The position numbers were made by a program, and so were the translations under genes. From positions 1 to 39,361 of the forward strand of contig NZ_JABVEB010000051.1 in the NCBI RefSeq assembly GCF_014323665.1: a DNA stretch of 39,361 nt, written 5' to 3'. The stretch is from Actinomadura sp. HBU206391. GTDB lineage: Bacteria > Actinomycetota > Actinomycetes > Streptosporangiales > Streptosporangiaceae. Each line of letters starts with the position of its first letter. Position 1 is the stretch's first letter. Below the pieces are notes generated by a model. It was not told the origin of the DNA, made no database searches, and worked only from the letters and a program-made list of their open reading frames with translations. Positions 31,191-38,965 of the stretch are shown piece after piece.

Positions 31191-32098
31191 CCCACGGGCC
31201 AATGCGCGAATCCGACCGCGCGGGAGCCGAGCCGGTGTTCCTCCTCGCTCCCTCCCGCAGCTACTCGACCGTCACGCTGGCCCTAATGTCCGGTCACCCC
31301 GACGTTTACGGCTTTCCGGAGCTGCTGATCTTCACCGCCGATACCGTCGGCGAACTGCTAGGCGAGCAGACGGGATGGGCGCGCCCCCTGCGAAAGAGCG
31401 GCCTCTGGCGCGCCGTCGCCGACCTGCACGAGGGCAGCCAGGAAGACGACGCGGTGGCACGGGCACAGGCATGGCTCTCCGACCGCCCCGAGTGGCCGAC
31501 CACACGTTTGATGGACCACCTCATCGGCCTTGCCCGGCCCCGCATCAGTCTGGAGAAGTCGCCGGACACCTCCAGCAGCGATGCGACACTCGCCCGGTGC
31601 ATGGCGGCTTATCCACGTGCGCGCTTCCTGCATCTCGTGCGCCATCCGGTGACGACCCAGCGGTCGATACATGATCACTGGCGCCCGGCCGGGCGTTTCG
31701 ACTCCGAGGAGGCACTCATCGCCGAGGCCGCCGCCTTCTGGTATCTGTCACATCAGCGGATCATCAAGGCACTGGCGCCGTTGCCTTCCCAGCAGTGGAT
31801 GCGGGTTCGGGCCGAGGACCTGCTCACGGAACCGCGGGTCTGGCTACCGCGGATCCTGGCCTGGCTGGAACTGGACAGCAATACAGAGATCATCGATCGG
31901 ATGTTGCTCACAGAGAACTGGCGGTTCGCCGGAACCGGGCGTTCGGGGCGGCTCCTCGGCGGCGACCCGATGTTTCTTCGCGCCCCGGCTCTCCGTCCGA
32001 TTCCGGCACCCGGGCCGGTCGTCTTCGACCCCTCCTGGGGTCTGCGCGATGAGATGTGCGAGCAAATGACGGTCCTCGCGCGCTCGCTCGGCTACTGA
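31187..32098 (+). CDS. Sulfotransferase-family protein
   Basis: Predicted to transfer sulfate from PAPS to a hydroxyl or amine. The 5'-phosphosulfate loop is non-standard (LLAPSRSYSTVTLALMSGHPD) but in position, and the 3'-phosphate site is clear in FLHLVRHPVTTQRSIHDHW. The C-terminal half has ILAWLELDSNTEI and ENWRFAGTGRSGRLLGGDP. The length is 303 residues, normal for the family, with no signal peptide. The ATG overlaps the upstream 46-residue peptide stop. The acceptor is unknown; the two small peptides just upstream are possible partners. Confidence 0.84.
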   Translation: MTHGPMRESDRAGAEPVFLLAPSRSYSTVTLALMSGHPDVYGFPELLIFTADTVGELLGEQTGWARPLRKSGLWRAVADLHEGSQEDDAVARAQAWLSDRPEWPTTRLMDHLIGLARPRISLEKSPDTSSSDATLARCMAAYPRARFLHLVRHPVTTQRSIHDHWRPAGRFDSEEALIAEAAAFWYLSHQRIIKALAPLPSQQWMRVRAEDLLTEPRVWLPRILAWLELDSNTEIIDRMLLTENWRFAGTGRSGRLLGGDPMFLRAPALRPIPAPGPVVFDPSWGLRDEMCEQMTVLARSLGY

Positions 32099-32099
32099 C

Positions 32100-32293
32100 G
32101 GACCGACGACGTCTGATGGTACTGCTGCCACGGCGCAGGCTGGGAGCACCTTCGCATCGCCCCACGCCGGCGACCACGCCGCACCGGCGGGTCTCTTCCC
32201 GGTGCCGGTGTCCGCCCGGCCCTCCCCGGCCGCCACCGTGAGCGACCCGCACAGCAGCGCGGTCATGAGGACGGCGGACAGGCGATCTCTCAT
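32100..32293 (-). pseudogene. Probable 5' fragment of a secreted-protein gene
   Basis: ATG 32293 follows GGAGGGGAG directly and opens with a convincing signal peptide (RDRLSAVLMTALLCGSLTVAAGEGRA). It goes on to about 60 residues, then runs antisense through the converging sulfotransferase, where the codon pattern is not coding. The gene therefore seems broken near 32100. It lies just past the terminator of the truncated dehydrogenase. Confidence 0.4.
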
Positions 32294-32317
32294 CTCCCCT
32301 CCATGCGCGTCCGGGTC

Positions 32318-32350
32318 CCCGGCGGCCACGGAAGGCCCGTGGCCGCCGGG
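32318..32350 (-). terminator. Strong hairpin downstream of the truncated dehydrogenase
   Basis: A perfect 14-bp GC stem (CCCGGCGGCCACGG with its complement) and loop AAGGC lies 38 bp beyond the stop of the leftward gene at 32389. There is no U-run. It is a good terminator candidate. Confidence 0.7.
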
Positions 32351-32388
32351 AGGGTGGGGGTTTCCGCCGCGGTCACCACACCGTCCGG

Positions 32389-33510
32389 TCAGTCGTCCAC
32401 CCGGGTTCCCGTGACCTCGAGGTCACGGAGCCTTCCGATGTTGTCGAACGACCCGAAGCCGACCCGCCCGGACGTGAACGTGGTGTCGACGGCCGTCATG
32501 AGAGGGGTCTTCGATCGATCGACGTACACCGCGATCTGTCCCGTGCCGGCGCAGTGCACCACCCGGACGTCATGCCACCTGGTGTCGGTGATGGCCGGTG
32601 CCGCGCCGCGCGAATGGACGGCGTCCCACTGGTCCTCGATCCGCAGCCGGTCGGCGTTGTCGACCTTGAAGATCCCGTTGTGCGGATAGATCGTGTTGTC
32701 GGTCGACAGGTGGGCGTAATAGAACTGCGTGTCGGATCGGTACCCGAATACGATGATCACATCTCGGTTGGTGACGTCGACCGGGGTGTCGATCCGTACC
32801 CTGGCATCGATCCGGGCCGAGCCGACCTGCGGTCCGGCCGTCAGCACCGCGTACTCGAAGGGACGGCGGGGACCCGGCCGTGCCACTCCGGGCTCGGTCA
32901 TGATCACCTGGTCGCCGGAGAACCGCCACTTCGACGGGGTCACCCGGGCCCAACTCCTCTCGCCCGCCGTGTGCGACACCCGCGTGCGGCCGACGTCGCA
33001 GCCCGCGAAGCGGCGCGTGCCCGTGACCTTCCCGATCTTGCCGTTCGCCTTCGAGATCAGGTAGAGCTCACCGGCCCTGTCCCTGCCGAAGCGGAGGTCG
33101 ATCCGCTGGTCGCCGGCCAGATCCTGCATCGTCACCCGCTCGCCCGACCGGTCGAACAGCATGAGCTGGTGGATCGGTGCACGCTGCCGGCCGCGCCGCA
33201 TCTCGCGCTCGCTCGTGTAGAACACCCGGCCGTCGACCAGATCGCCGAAGATGTACTTGCCGTACAGTTCGGGCGCCTCGTGGCCGCGGTAGACGTAACC
33301 GCCGGAGATCGCCCGGCCGACATCACCCGAGCAGGACCAGTCGGGCGGCGGGTCATGGTCGTAGGCGGCCACCGGGTAGTCATAGCCGTACCGCGCGTCG
33401 TCCTCGGGCAGCGAGTGGAGATAGCAGCGGTCGGCCTTGTCGAAGACGAACGCCCCCTCTCGTTCGGGCCACCCGAGGTTGTCGCCCGCCCGGAGGTCAC
33501 AGGGGCTGCC
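32389..33510 (-). pseudogene. 5'-truncated glucose/sorbosone dehydrogenase-like protein with C-terminal lectin-like domain
   Basis: The frame shows the last blades of a PQQ-type sugar dehydrogenase propeller (AGDNLGWPEREG, then AISGGYVYRG and PELYGKYIFGDLVDGRVFYTS). A C-terminal beta-sandwich like the DUF1080/3-keto-disaccharide hydrolase fold follows (VIIVFGYRSDTQFYYAHLS, then WHDVRVVHCAGTGQIAVYVD). The family normally has several hundred more N-terminal residues; here homology begins abruptly near 33510, against the terminator of the crystallin-like gene. The frame can be read further upstream to 33615, but that part is antisense-like and not family sequence. No start is plausible, so it is a remnant. 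Confidence 0.75.
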
Positions 33511-33518
33511 GTGGCCGA

Positions 33519-33550
33519 CAGGGCCCGCCGTTCTGCGCCGGCGGGCCCTG
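33519..33550 (-). terminator. Hairpin downstream of the crystallin-like gene
   Basis: A 12-bp perfect stem (CAGGGCCCGCCG / CGGCGGGCCCTG) with an 8-base loop begins 15 bp after the stop of the leftward gene. It also marks the left border of intact sequence before the truncated dehydrogenase. Confidence 0.7.
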
Positions 33551-33565
33551 GGTTCGGGTCGGTCG

Positions 33566-34054
33566 TCAGGTGATCCAGCTGCCACTGGGGCAGCCGGTGG
33601 AGTACACCCACGCATGGGACGAGATGCTGTCGTTCATGCTGCTGCCCTGGCCGTAGTAGTAGTTGTCGCCCAGCCAGTCGGCGTAGAGCTCACCCGGGGC
33701 CAGGCAGCCGAAACCGTCCTGGTACCGCTGCCCGGCGTTTCTGTAGAACGCGACCACGTCCTCGCCGCCGAGGTAGCCGCTGTTCATCACCGAGGAGGCG
33801 TTGTCGTTGTCGCTGCCTTGGAACTGCCCCCAGCCGTCGGCCCAGTTGATGTCGTCGCCCTGAGTCAGGCCGAGGAGGGTGCCGCCGCAGTTGACGTCTT
33901 TCCAGGCGCGCACGTACCCGTCGCGCCCTGGCCACGCGGTGCTGCAGCCCGCCTCCTGCGCGCGCACATTCTCCGCCTGGGCTGTTGTGGCCGTGCCCGT
34001 CAATCCGGCGGCGGCCAGTGCGAGTGCGGCGACAGCCGTTCCCATCTTGTGCAT
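33566..34054 (-). CDS. Secreted beta/gamma-crystallin-like protein (peptidase inhibitor I36 type)
   Basis: Exported small protein. The 162 residues begin with a signal peptide (HKMGTAVAALALAAAGLTGTATTAQA), leaving a mature part of about 135 residues with five cysteines. The crystallin-like pattern appears as GYVRAWKDVNCGG, WADGWGQFQGSDNDNASSVMNSG and VAFYRNAGQRY, as in Streptomyces metalloprotease inhibitors of the I36 family. ATG 34054 is chosen because AAGGAGGA lies just upstream; an upstream ATG at 34081 is not supported. A small inverted repeat (GCCTCC-AC-GGAGGC, 34074-34087) sits before the ribosome site and may affect its access. Inhibitor activity is inferred; a cell-wall or calcium-binding role is also possible. 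Confidence 0.82.
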   Translation of the reverse strand: MHKMGTAVAALALAAAGLTGTATTAQAENVRAQEAGCSTAWPGRDGYVRAWKDVNCGGTLLGLTQGDDINWADGWGQFQGSDNDNASSVMNSGYLGGEDVVAFYRNAGQRYQDGFGCLAPGELYADWLGDNYYYGQGSSMNDSISSHAWVYSTGCPSGSWIT

Positions 34055-34087
34055 GATTCCTCCTTGTTCGGACGCCTCCACGGAGGC

Positions 34088-34666
34088 ATGCTGATCCGCG
34101 GCCGGTCACCGTGGAAGTCTGTGCTCGGCGGATGCGACCGCCGATGAGCCAGAAGCCGTACCGCTCACCGCCAGGAACGGCGCCGAGTCCAGCGCCCTGC
34201 CCGGGGACGCGGGACGTCATGTCGCGGTCGGCGCGTCGGCTCACGGACATCCGCCAACCGAACCCATTCCGGGGTGTCGGGATCGCTCTCCCAGTCCTCT
34301 CACCCTCCGTCCGAGGCCGTACGGTGTGGCGGGTGTGTTCAGTTAAGTGGCCGGCGGCTTCATGATGGCTTCAGATCGACTTCATCCCTGATCAGGTCCG
34401 GGCTGATCTTCAGAACGGCAGATCGGCCGGTCCGGTATCCCGGTGTTACCCCTCGCCGTTCATCACTGAAAATGGCCAAAGCCGGGACTGCGATCGAACA
34501 CCTACCGGACATCCGCAGAGCGGGGGTGATACGTGAGGCGCTGTCCAGGTGCTGATCGTCGACGAGATGGGCACGCTGGGACAGCCGCCGGGGACAGGCC
34601 GGACCTGCCCGAGGGGCGGCCGGACGCACGCACTCTCCTCCGACCAGGACATGGCACACTCACGAC
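34088..34666. other. Gene-free intergenic region
   Basis: No frame on either strand has a family match or steady codon bias. It contains the promoter regions of the divergent crystallin-like and aldo-keto reductase genes. I see no RNA gene or long repeat in it. Confidence 0.55.
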
Positions 34667-35701
34667 ATGACATACGTCGCCGCCGATGACCGTTATGACC
34701 GCCTGCCCTACCGCCGTTCCGGACGCAGCGGGCTCAAGCTGCCGACCGTCTCGCTGGGCCTGTGGCACAACTTCGGGGACGACCGCCCGGTGGACGCGCA
34801 GCGGGCCATCCTGCGGCGAGCGTTCGACCTCGGCATCACGCACTTCGATCTCGCCAACAACTACGGCCCGCCCTACGGCAGCGCGGAGATCAACTTCGGC
34901 CGGCTGTTCCGCGAGGACTTCGCGCCCTACCGCGACGAGCTGATCATCTCGACGAAGGCCGGCTACGACATGTGGCCCGGGCCGTACGGCGAGTGGGGGT
35001 CGCGGAAGTACCTGCTCGCCAGCCTGGACCAGTCCCTGGGCCGGATGGGCGTGGACTACGTCGACATCTTCTACAGCCACCGCTTCGACCCTGAGACGCC
35101 GCTCGAGGAGACGATGGGCGCGCTCGACACCGCCGTCCGGTCCGGCAAGGCGCTCTACGCCGGCATCTCGTCGTACTCGCCCGAGGACACCGTCCGGGCA
35201 GCGAAGATCCTGCGCGACATGGGCACACCACTGCTCATCCACCAGCCGTCGTACTCGATGCTCAACCGCTGGATCGAGGACGGGCTGCTCGACACCCTCG
35301 GCCAGGAGGGCGTCGGTTGCATCGCCTTCTCTCCGCTCGCCCAGGGCATGCTGACCGACAAGTACCTGAACGGCATCCCGGAGGACTCGCGGGCCAGCCA
35401 GGGCAAGTCACTGTCGCCGGATCTGCTCACCGACGAGACGCTCGGGCACGTGCGGGCGCTCAACGAGATGGCGGCCGAGCGCGGCCAGACGCTCGCCCAG
35501 ATGGCACTCGCCTGGACCCTGCGCGACGAGCGGGTCACGTCCGTCCTCATCGGCGCGAGCAGTGTCGCGCAGCTGGAGGACAGTCTCGCCGCCGTCGACC
35601 GGCTGGGCTTCACCGCCGAGGAACTGGCCGCCATCGACCAGGACGCGGTCGAGGCCGGCATCAACATCTGGGCCGCCTCCAGCGATCCGGAAGCGCGCTG
35701 A
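34667..35701 (+). CDS. Aldo-keto reductase, L-glyceraldehyde 3-phosphate reductase type (YghZ-like)
   Basis: NADPH-dependent reduction of aldehydes, in this subfamily typically methylglyoxal or L-glyceraldehyde 3-phosphate. The 344-residue barrel has the catalytic tetrad: aspartate in THFDLANNYG, tyrosine in NNYGPPYGSAE, lysine in ELIISTKAGYDMW and histidine in DIFYSHRFDP. The subfamily tag YGSAEINFGRLF and the long loop GYDMWPGPYGEWGSRKYL favour the YghZ/Gpr branch. The C-terminal cofactor part is SVLIGASSVAQLEDSL. No signal peptide. It stands alone, ending in a strong hairpin terminator. Confidence 0.92.
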   Translation: MTYVAADDRYDRLPYRRSGRSGLKLPTVSLGLWHNFGDDRPVDAQRAILRRAFDLGITHFDLANNYGPPYGSAEINFGRLFREDFAPYRDELIISTKAGYDMWPGPYGEWGSRKYLLASLDQSLGRMGVDYVDIFYSHRFDPETPLEETMGALDTAVRSGKALYAGISSYSPEDTVRAAKILRDMGTPLLIHQPSYSMLNRWIEDGLLDTLGQEGVGCIAFSPLAQGMLTDKYLNGIPEDSRASQGKSLSPDLLTDETLGHVRALNEMAAERGQTLAQMALAWTLRDERVTSVLIGASSVAQLEDSLAAVDRLGFTAEELAAIDQDAVEAGINIWAASSDPEAR

Positions 35702-35727
35702 CGGATCGGCGAAACCCGCACACGAAA

Positions 35728-35764
35728 GCCCTCGTTCCTCCGATCGGAGGAACGAGGGCCTTTT
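35728..35764 (+). terminator. Intrinsic terminator after the aldo-keto reductase
   Basis: A 32-base fully self-complementary sequence (GCCCTCGTTCCTCCGA and its complement, 35728-35759) is followed by CTTTT. The U-run favours the rightward strand; the stem would also serve the leftward DUF397 gene. Confidence 0.92.
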
Positions 35765-35778
35765 GTCGTTTTAGTGGT

Positions 35779-35970
35779 TCAAAGGCCCAGCTGTCCGGCC
35801 TTGATACGCCCGAGAAGCGCGCCGAAGACATCTGCAGAGAGGCTCAGGTGTCCAATGCCGGGATTCTTGCTGTCGCGGATGCCGACGGCGCCGGGAAGCG
35901 AGGCGACCTCAACACAGGCATTACCTTGTGTGTCGCTACGACTGGACTTTCGCCATATCGGGGCACTCAT
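35779..35970 (-). CDS. DUF397 small protein
   Basis: 63 residues with the family pattern: APIWRKSSRSDTQGNACVEVA, then GIRDSKNPGIGHLSLSADVFGALLGRI. DUF397 proteins are small actinobacterial proteins that nearly always accompany an XRE/DUF5753 regulator and are thought to work with it in development or antibiotic control. Its ATG overlaps the regulator stop (ATGA, 35970-35967), so they are translated together. The exact biochemical role is not established. Confidence 0.92.
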   Translation of the reverse strand: MSAPIWRKSSRSDTQGNACVEVASLPGAVGIRDSKNPGIGHLSLSADVFGALLGRIKAGQLGL

Positions 35971-36782
35971 GTAATCGTCTCCATCAGTTCGGCCATGAGA
36001 CTTCGAGAAGAGTCTCGGGATAGGGCATCGACCCCGATCCGCTCGAACCTTACTGTGAACCGATGTATCTCCGCGGAGTCTGTCGAGAGTCTTCCACCGC
36101 CCACGGCCTCCATGTAGGCGGCGTTTCCAGATGCGACGGTCATGACGCTGAATGAGCCGTCGAGGCCCAGGTGCGCACCCACCGACTTCGGCACCACCCG
36201 GAGGAAGACGTTCGGCCGCCGGCTCATCTCGATCAGGTGTTCGAGCTGTGCGCGCATCACGTCCGGACCGCCCACGGGCTCCTCCAGCATCGTCTGTTTG
36301 ACGAGCGCCCAAAGCTCCGCGGGGCGAGGGCGGGTGAGCACCTCCTGCCTGGACATTCGCCGATCCACGCTCGCCTCGAGGTCCTCCACTCCACCGGCCA
36401 TGAGCAGCGCACGGGCGTAGGCGGGAGTCTGAAGCAGACCCGGGATGACAAGTGCCTCATATACCTTGATATAGATGGCTCTCGCCTCATATTGCGTGAA
36501 CGTTTTGAACCAATCCGGGTCGTGGCCGGACTTCGCGTACCGGAGCAGCCGCTCGAAGTGGCCGTTGAGACCCCATTCCGCATCGAGGATCTTGGCCTGA
36601 CGTTCGCTCAGCCGGAATCCGGGGCGCGCCGCTTCAAGATTCGATACGGCACCTCGCGAGATATCGAGAATCTCACCTAACCCGGCACAGGACAGGCCGC
36701 TCCGGTTGCGCCAGAAGTGCAGGTCAACGGCTATCCAATGCCACATTGACGAGTCGGGGTCGAGGGACTCTCTCGCAGCCAT
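35967..36782 (-). CDS. XRE-family regulator with DUF5753 (WhiJ-like)
   Basis: 271 residues: an N-terminal helix-turn-helix (HFWRNRSGLSCAGLGEILDISRGAVSNLEAARPGFRLSE), then the DUF5753 domain. The latter shows the usual YEALVIPGLLQTPAYARALL, RMSRQEVLTRPRPAELWALV and VFLRVVPKSVGAHLGLDGSFSVM. ATG 36782 is preferred from AGGAG upstream; a longer frame to 36914 runs over the divergent ATPase start region. It is paired with DUF397 downstream and an RsbW-like ATPase upstream, the standard actinomycete regulatory trio. It probably represses or activates that cluster and is autoregulated. Confidence 0.92.
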   Translation of the reverse strand: MAARESLDPDSSMWHWIAVDLHFWRNRSGLSCAGLGEILDISRGAVSNLEAARPGFRLSERQAKILDAEWGLNGHFERLLRYAKSGHDPDWFKTFTQYEARAIYIKVYEALVIPGLLQTPAYARALLMAGGVEDLEASVDRRMSRQEVLTRPRPAELWALVKQTMLEEPVGGPDVMRAQLEHLIEMSRRPNVFLRVVPKSVGAHLGLDGSFSVMTVASGNAAYMEAVGGGRLSTDSAEIHRFTVRFERIGVDALSRDSSRSLMAELMETIT

Positions 36783-36898
36783 CGAGGACTCCTGGCTGTA
36801 TCGGATGTCCAACCTATACGCGACAACGTAGTCCGCGAGGGCCAGCATGACCAGTGAAACCGGAAGACGACCGGAGGGGCCTGGCAGAGGCGGGACAT

Positions 36899-37303
36899 AT
36901 GGGGTCAATAGCACCGGAAACCGTAAAAATAAGCGTCAAGTTCACGCTTTATGCGGAGCCGGCGAATGTGAAGATGGCCAGAGAGCTGACCGAGGTCACC
37001 CTCCTGCACTGGGCTCTTCCGCACCTCCTGGCGGACGCGCGGCTCATCGTCTCCGAACTGTTCACCAACGCTCTGCACGCGGCCAGGGGCACGGATCTCC
37101 GCCTCCTGCTCACCCACGAGGAGACCGCCGTCCGGTCAGGGATCTGGGATCCGAACCCGGAGCCTCCGATCATCGGGGTGTGCGACCCGTTAGAGGAGTC
37201 CGGCCGAGGGCTCCACATCGTCGCGGCCCTCGCCGACGACCACGGCTGGCACCGCGTCGACAGCCCTCCCGGAAAAGTCGTCTGGGCCAGTCTGAACATC
37301 TGA
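36899..37303 (+). CDS. RsbW/SpoIIAB-like ATP-binding protein (HATPase_c_2)
   Basis: Small GHKL ATPase of the anti-sigma-factor kinase type. The N-box is in ARLIVSELFTNALHAARG and the G1/G2 glycine box in GRGLHIVAALADDHGW. From ATG 36899 it is 134 residues; GTG 36854 would add 15 residues without a ribosome site, while a GGCGGGA-like site lies before 36899. The G1 aspartate region (WDPNPEPP) is weak, as in many actinomycete members of this class. It is divergent from the XRE/DUF397 pair and belongs to the same trio. Confidence 0.87.
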   Translation: MGSIAPETVKISVKFTLYAEPANVKMARELTEVTLLHWALPHLLADARLIVSELFTNALHAARGTDLRLLLTHEETAVRSGIWDPNPEPPIIGVCDPLEESGRGLHIVAALADDHGWHRVDSPPGKVVWASLNI

Positions 37304-37530
37304 CCGGAAAGGTGGGTGACACGTGATCCGCACATCCTGTGCGCCGAGCTGCCGGGGAATCTCATGGATCGTCCGGTGAGGTGGCTGACCTGGCCAAGAG
37401 GACGAACCTTCCCACGCCCGGCCGTGCTCGGCACGAGCACTCAGATCGGCCATTGACCGCGGCAGGATGATCGCTTACGTTCCTGGTGCCACCGGCCGGT
37501 ACACGCCGGCGGAGCCAGGAGGAAGCACCC

Positions 37531-38880
37531 ATGCGCCCACGTTCGGTCCTGCACCGCCTCGGCCTCCTCTCGGCCGGGACCGCCCTCGCCATCGCTCTAG
37601 GGTCGGCCGCACCAGCGAGCGCCACCCCTTCACCCGGTGACCGGCCGCTTCCCGGCTACACGATCGACAATCCGCCGCTGACCCCGGCCGTCGTGGGCGG
37701 CAAGCCCACGCGGGTACTGCAGGGCGTGCACCGGCACGCCGCCTACGACATCGAAGTGCCGCCGAAGTGGAACGGCGAGCTGGTCATGTGGGCGCACGGA
37801 TACCGCGGGGCCACCAAGGTCCTCACCGTGGACCCGCCCGGATTCGAACTGCGCCAGAAGCTGCTCGACCAGGGGTACGCGTGGGCGGCGTCGTCGTACT
37901 ACGCCAACGGCTACGACGTGCGTGCGGGCGTGCTCAGCACCCGCGATCTGGCGCTGCTCTTCCGCGACCGCGTCCGCAAGCCGCGCCGCACGTTCATCGC
38001 GGGGGTGTCGATGGGCGGGCACATCATCGGCCGCTCGATGGAGCAGTACCCGGGTTTCTACGCCGGGGGCCTGCCGATGTGCGGAGTGCTCGGCGACCAC
38101 GCGCTGTTCGACTTCTTCCTCGACTACAACCTCGTCGCCCAGGACCTCGCGGACGTCGACGCCAATCCGCCGGCCGCCGACTACCTGACGAACGCCGTGC
38201 CGAGGATCCAGCAGGCGCTCGGCATCGACGGGCTGCGACCCGGCGGCCCCGACACCACCAACGACCGCGGCAAGCAACTGCGCGCCATCACCATCAACCG
38301 CAGCGGCGGGGACCGGCCCGGAGCCGTGGCGGCGTTCTCGGTGTGGAAGGACTTCCTGTTCACGCTGGCCGCCCCGCCAACGGGAGACTCGCTCTCGGAG
38401 GACCCCGGCAAGGTGGCGACCAACCTGCTCACCCGCTACTCCCCCGACTCCCCGGTGAAGGTGAACCGGACGGTGGAGCGGGTGGCGCCCGCGTCTCTGC
38501 GTGACCGGCTCTCGCCCGGGCTGACCGAGGTGCCGCAGATCTTCGGCGTGCCGAGCGCCCCGGTGCTGAGCCTGCACGGGCTCGGCGACATGTTCGTGCC
38601 GTTCTCTATGGAGCAGGCCTACCGGTCCGACGCGGCCCGGCACGGCCGGAGCGGGCTGGTCGTCCAGCGCGCCATCCGGACCAGCCAGCACTGCGAGTTC
38701 TCCGCCGACGAGGCCGGCGCCGCCTGGGACGACCTGGCCGCCTGGGTTCACCGGGGCGCGCGCCCGGCCGGCGACGACGTGCGCCGCCCGTCCGCCGCCG
38801 ACTTCGGCTGCCGGTTCAGCGACCGGGCGGCCTACGCCGCCGGAACGGGAACCCGGCGCCTGTACAGCGCCTGCCCCTGA
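37531..38880 (+). CDS. Secreted alpha/beta hydrolase
   Basis: Exported hydrolase of unknown substrate. From ATG 37531, with AGGAGGAA nearby, the 449 residues begin with a signal peptide (HRLGLLSAGTALAIALGSAAPASA). The fold elements follow: the oxyanion strand VMWAHGYRG, the nucleophile elbow GVSMGGH, an aspartate in HGLGDMFVPF and a histidine in TSQHCEFSADE. A long lid-like insert (about residues 200-330) separates the nucleophile from the acid residues. The C-terminus has a small domain with two cysteines (FGCRFSDR, YSACP). Related actinobacterial proteins are annotated as esterase or peptidase-like. It converges on the ROK gene across a perfect 24-bp inverted repeat. Confidence 0.87.
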   Translation: MRPRSVLHRLGLLSAGTALAIALGSAAPASATPSPGDRPLPGYTIDNPPLTPAVVGGKPTRVLQGVHRHAAYDIEVPPKWNGELVMWAHGYRGATKVLTVDPPGFELRQKLLDQGYAWAASSYYANGYDVRAGVLSTRDLALLFRDRVRKPRRTFIAGVSMGGHIIGRSMEQYPGFYAGGLPMCGVLGDHALFDFFLDYNLVAQDLADVDANPPAADYLTNAVPRIQQALGIDGLRPGGPDTTNDRGKQLRAITINRSGGDRPGAVAAFSVWKDFLFTLAAPPTGDSLSEDPGKVATNLLTRYSPDSPVKVNRTVERVAPASLRDRLSPGLTEVPQIFGVPSAPVLSLHGLGDMFVPFSMEQAYRSDAARHGRSGLVVQRAIRTSQHCEFSADEAGAAWDDLAAWVHRGARPAGDDVRRPSAADFGCRFSDRAAYAAGTGTRRLYSACP

Positions 38881-38899
38881 TGCCGCACACGAACGTCCC

Positions 38900-38965
38900 G
38901 CGTTGAGTTGCGGCGTGTCGTTGGTCATCCGCCGCCGCAGGCAACGACACGCCGCAACTCAACGC
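38900..38965. terminator. 24-bp perfect inverted repeat between convergent genes
   Basis: Arms at 38900-38923 and 38942-38965 (beginning GCGTTGAGTTGCGGCG) are exact complements around an 18-base loop. The right arm overlaps the stop codon of the leftward ROK gene. It probably terminates both converging transcripts. The length and perfection are unusual, and a mobile-repeat or recombination origin cannot be excluded. Confidence 0.75.

Noticed and set aside
33437..34147. Rightward frame opposite the crystallin-like gene
   Set aside because: Antisense of a gene with signal peptide, ribosome site and family motifs; the frame has no supporting features.
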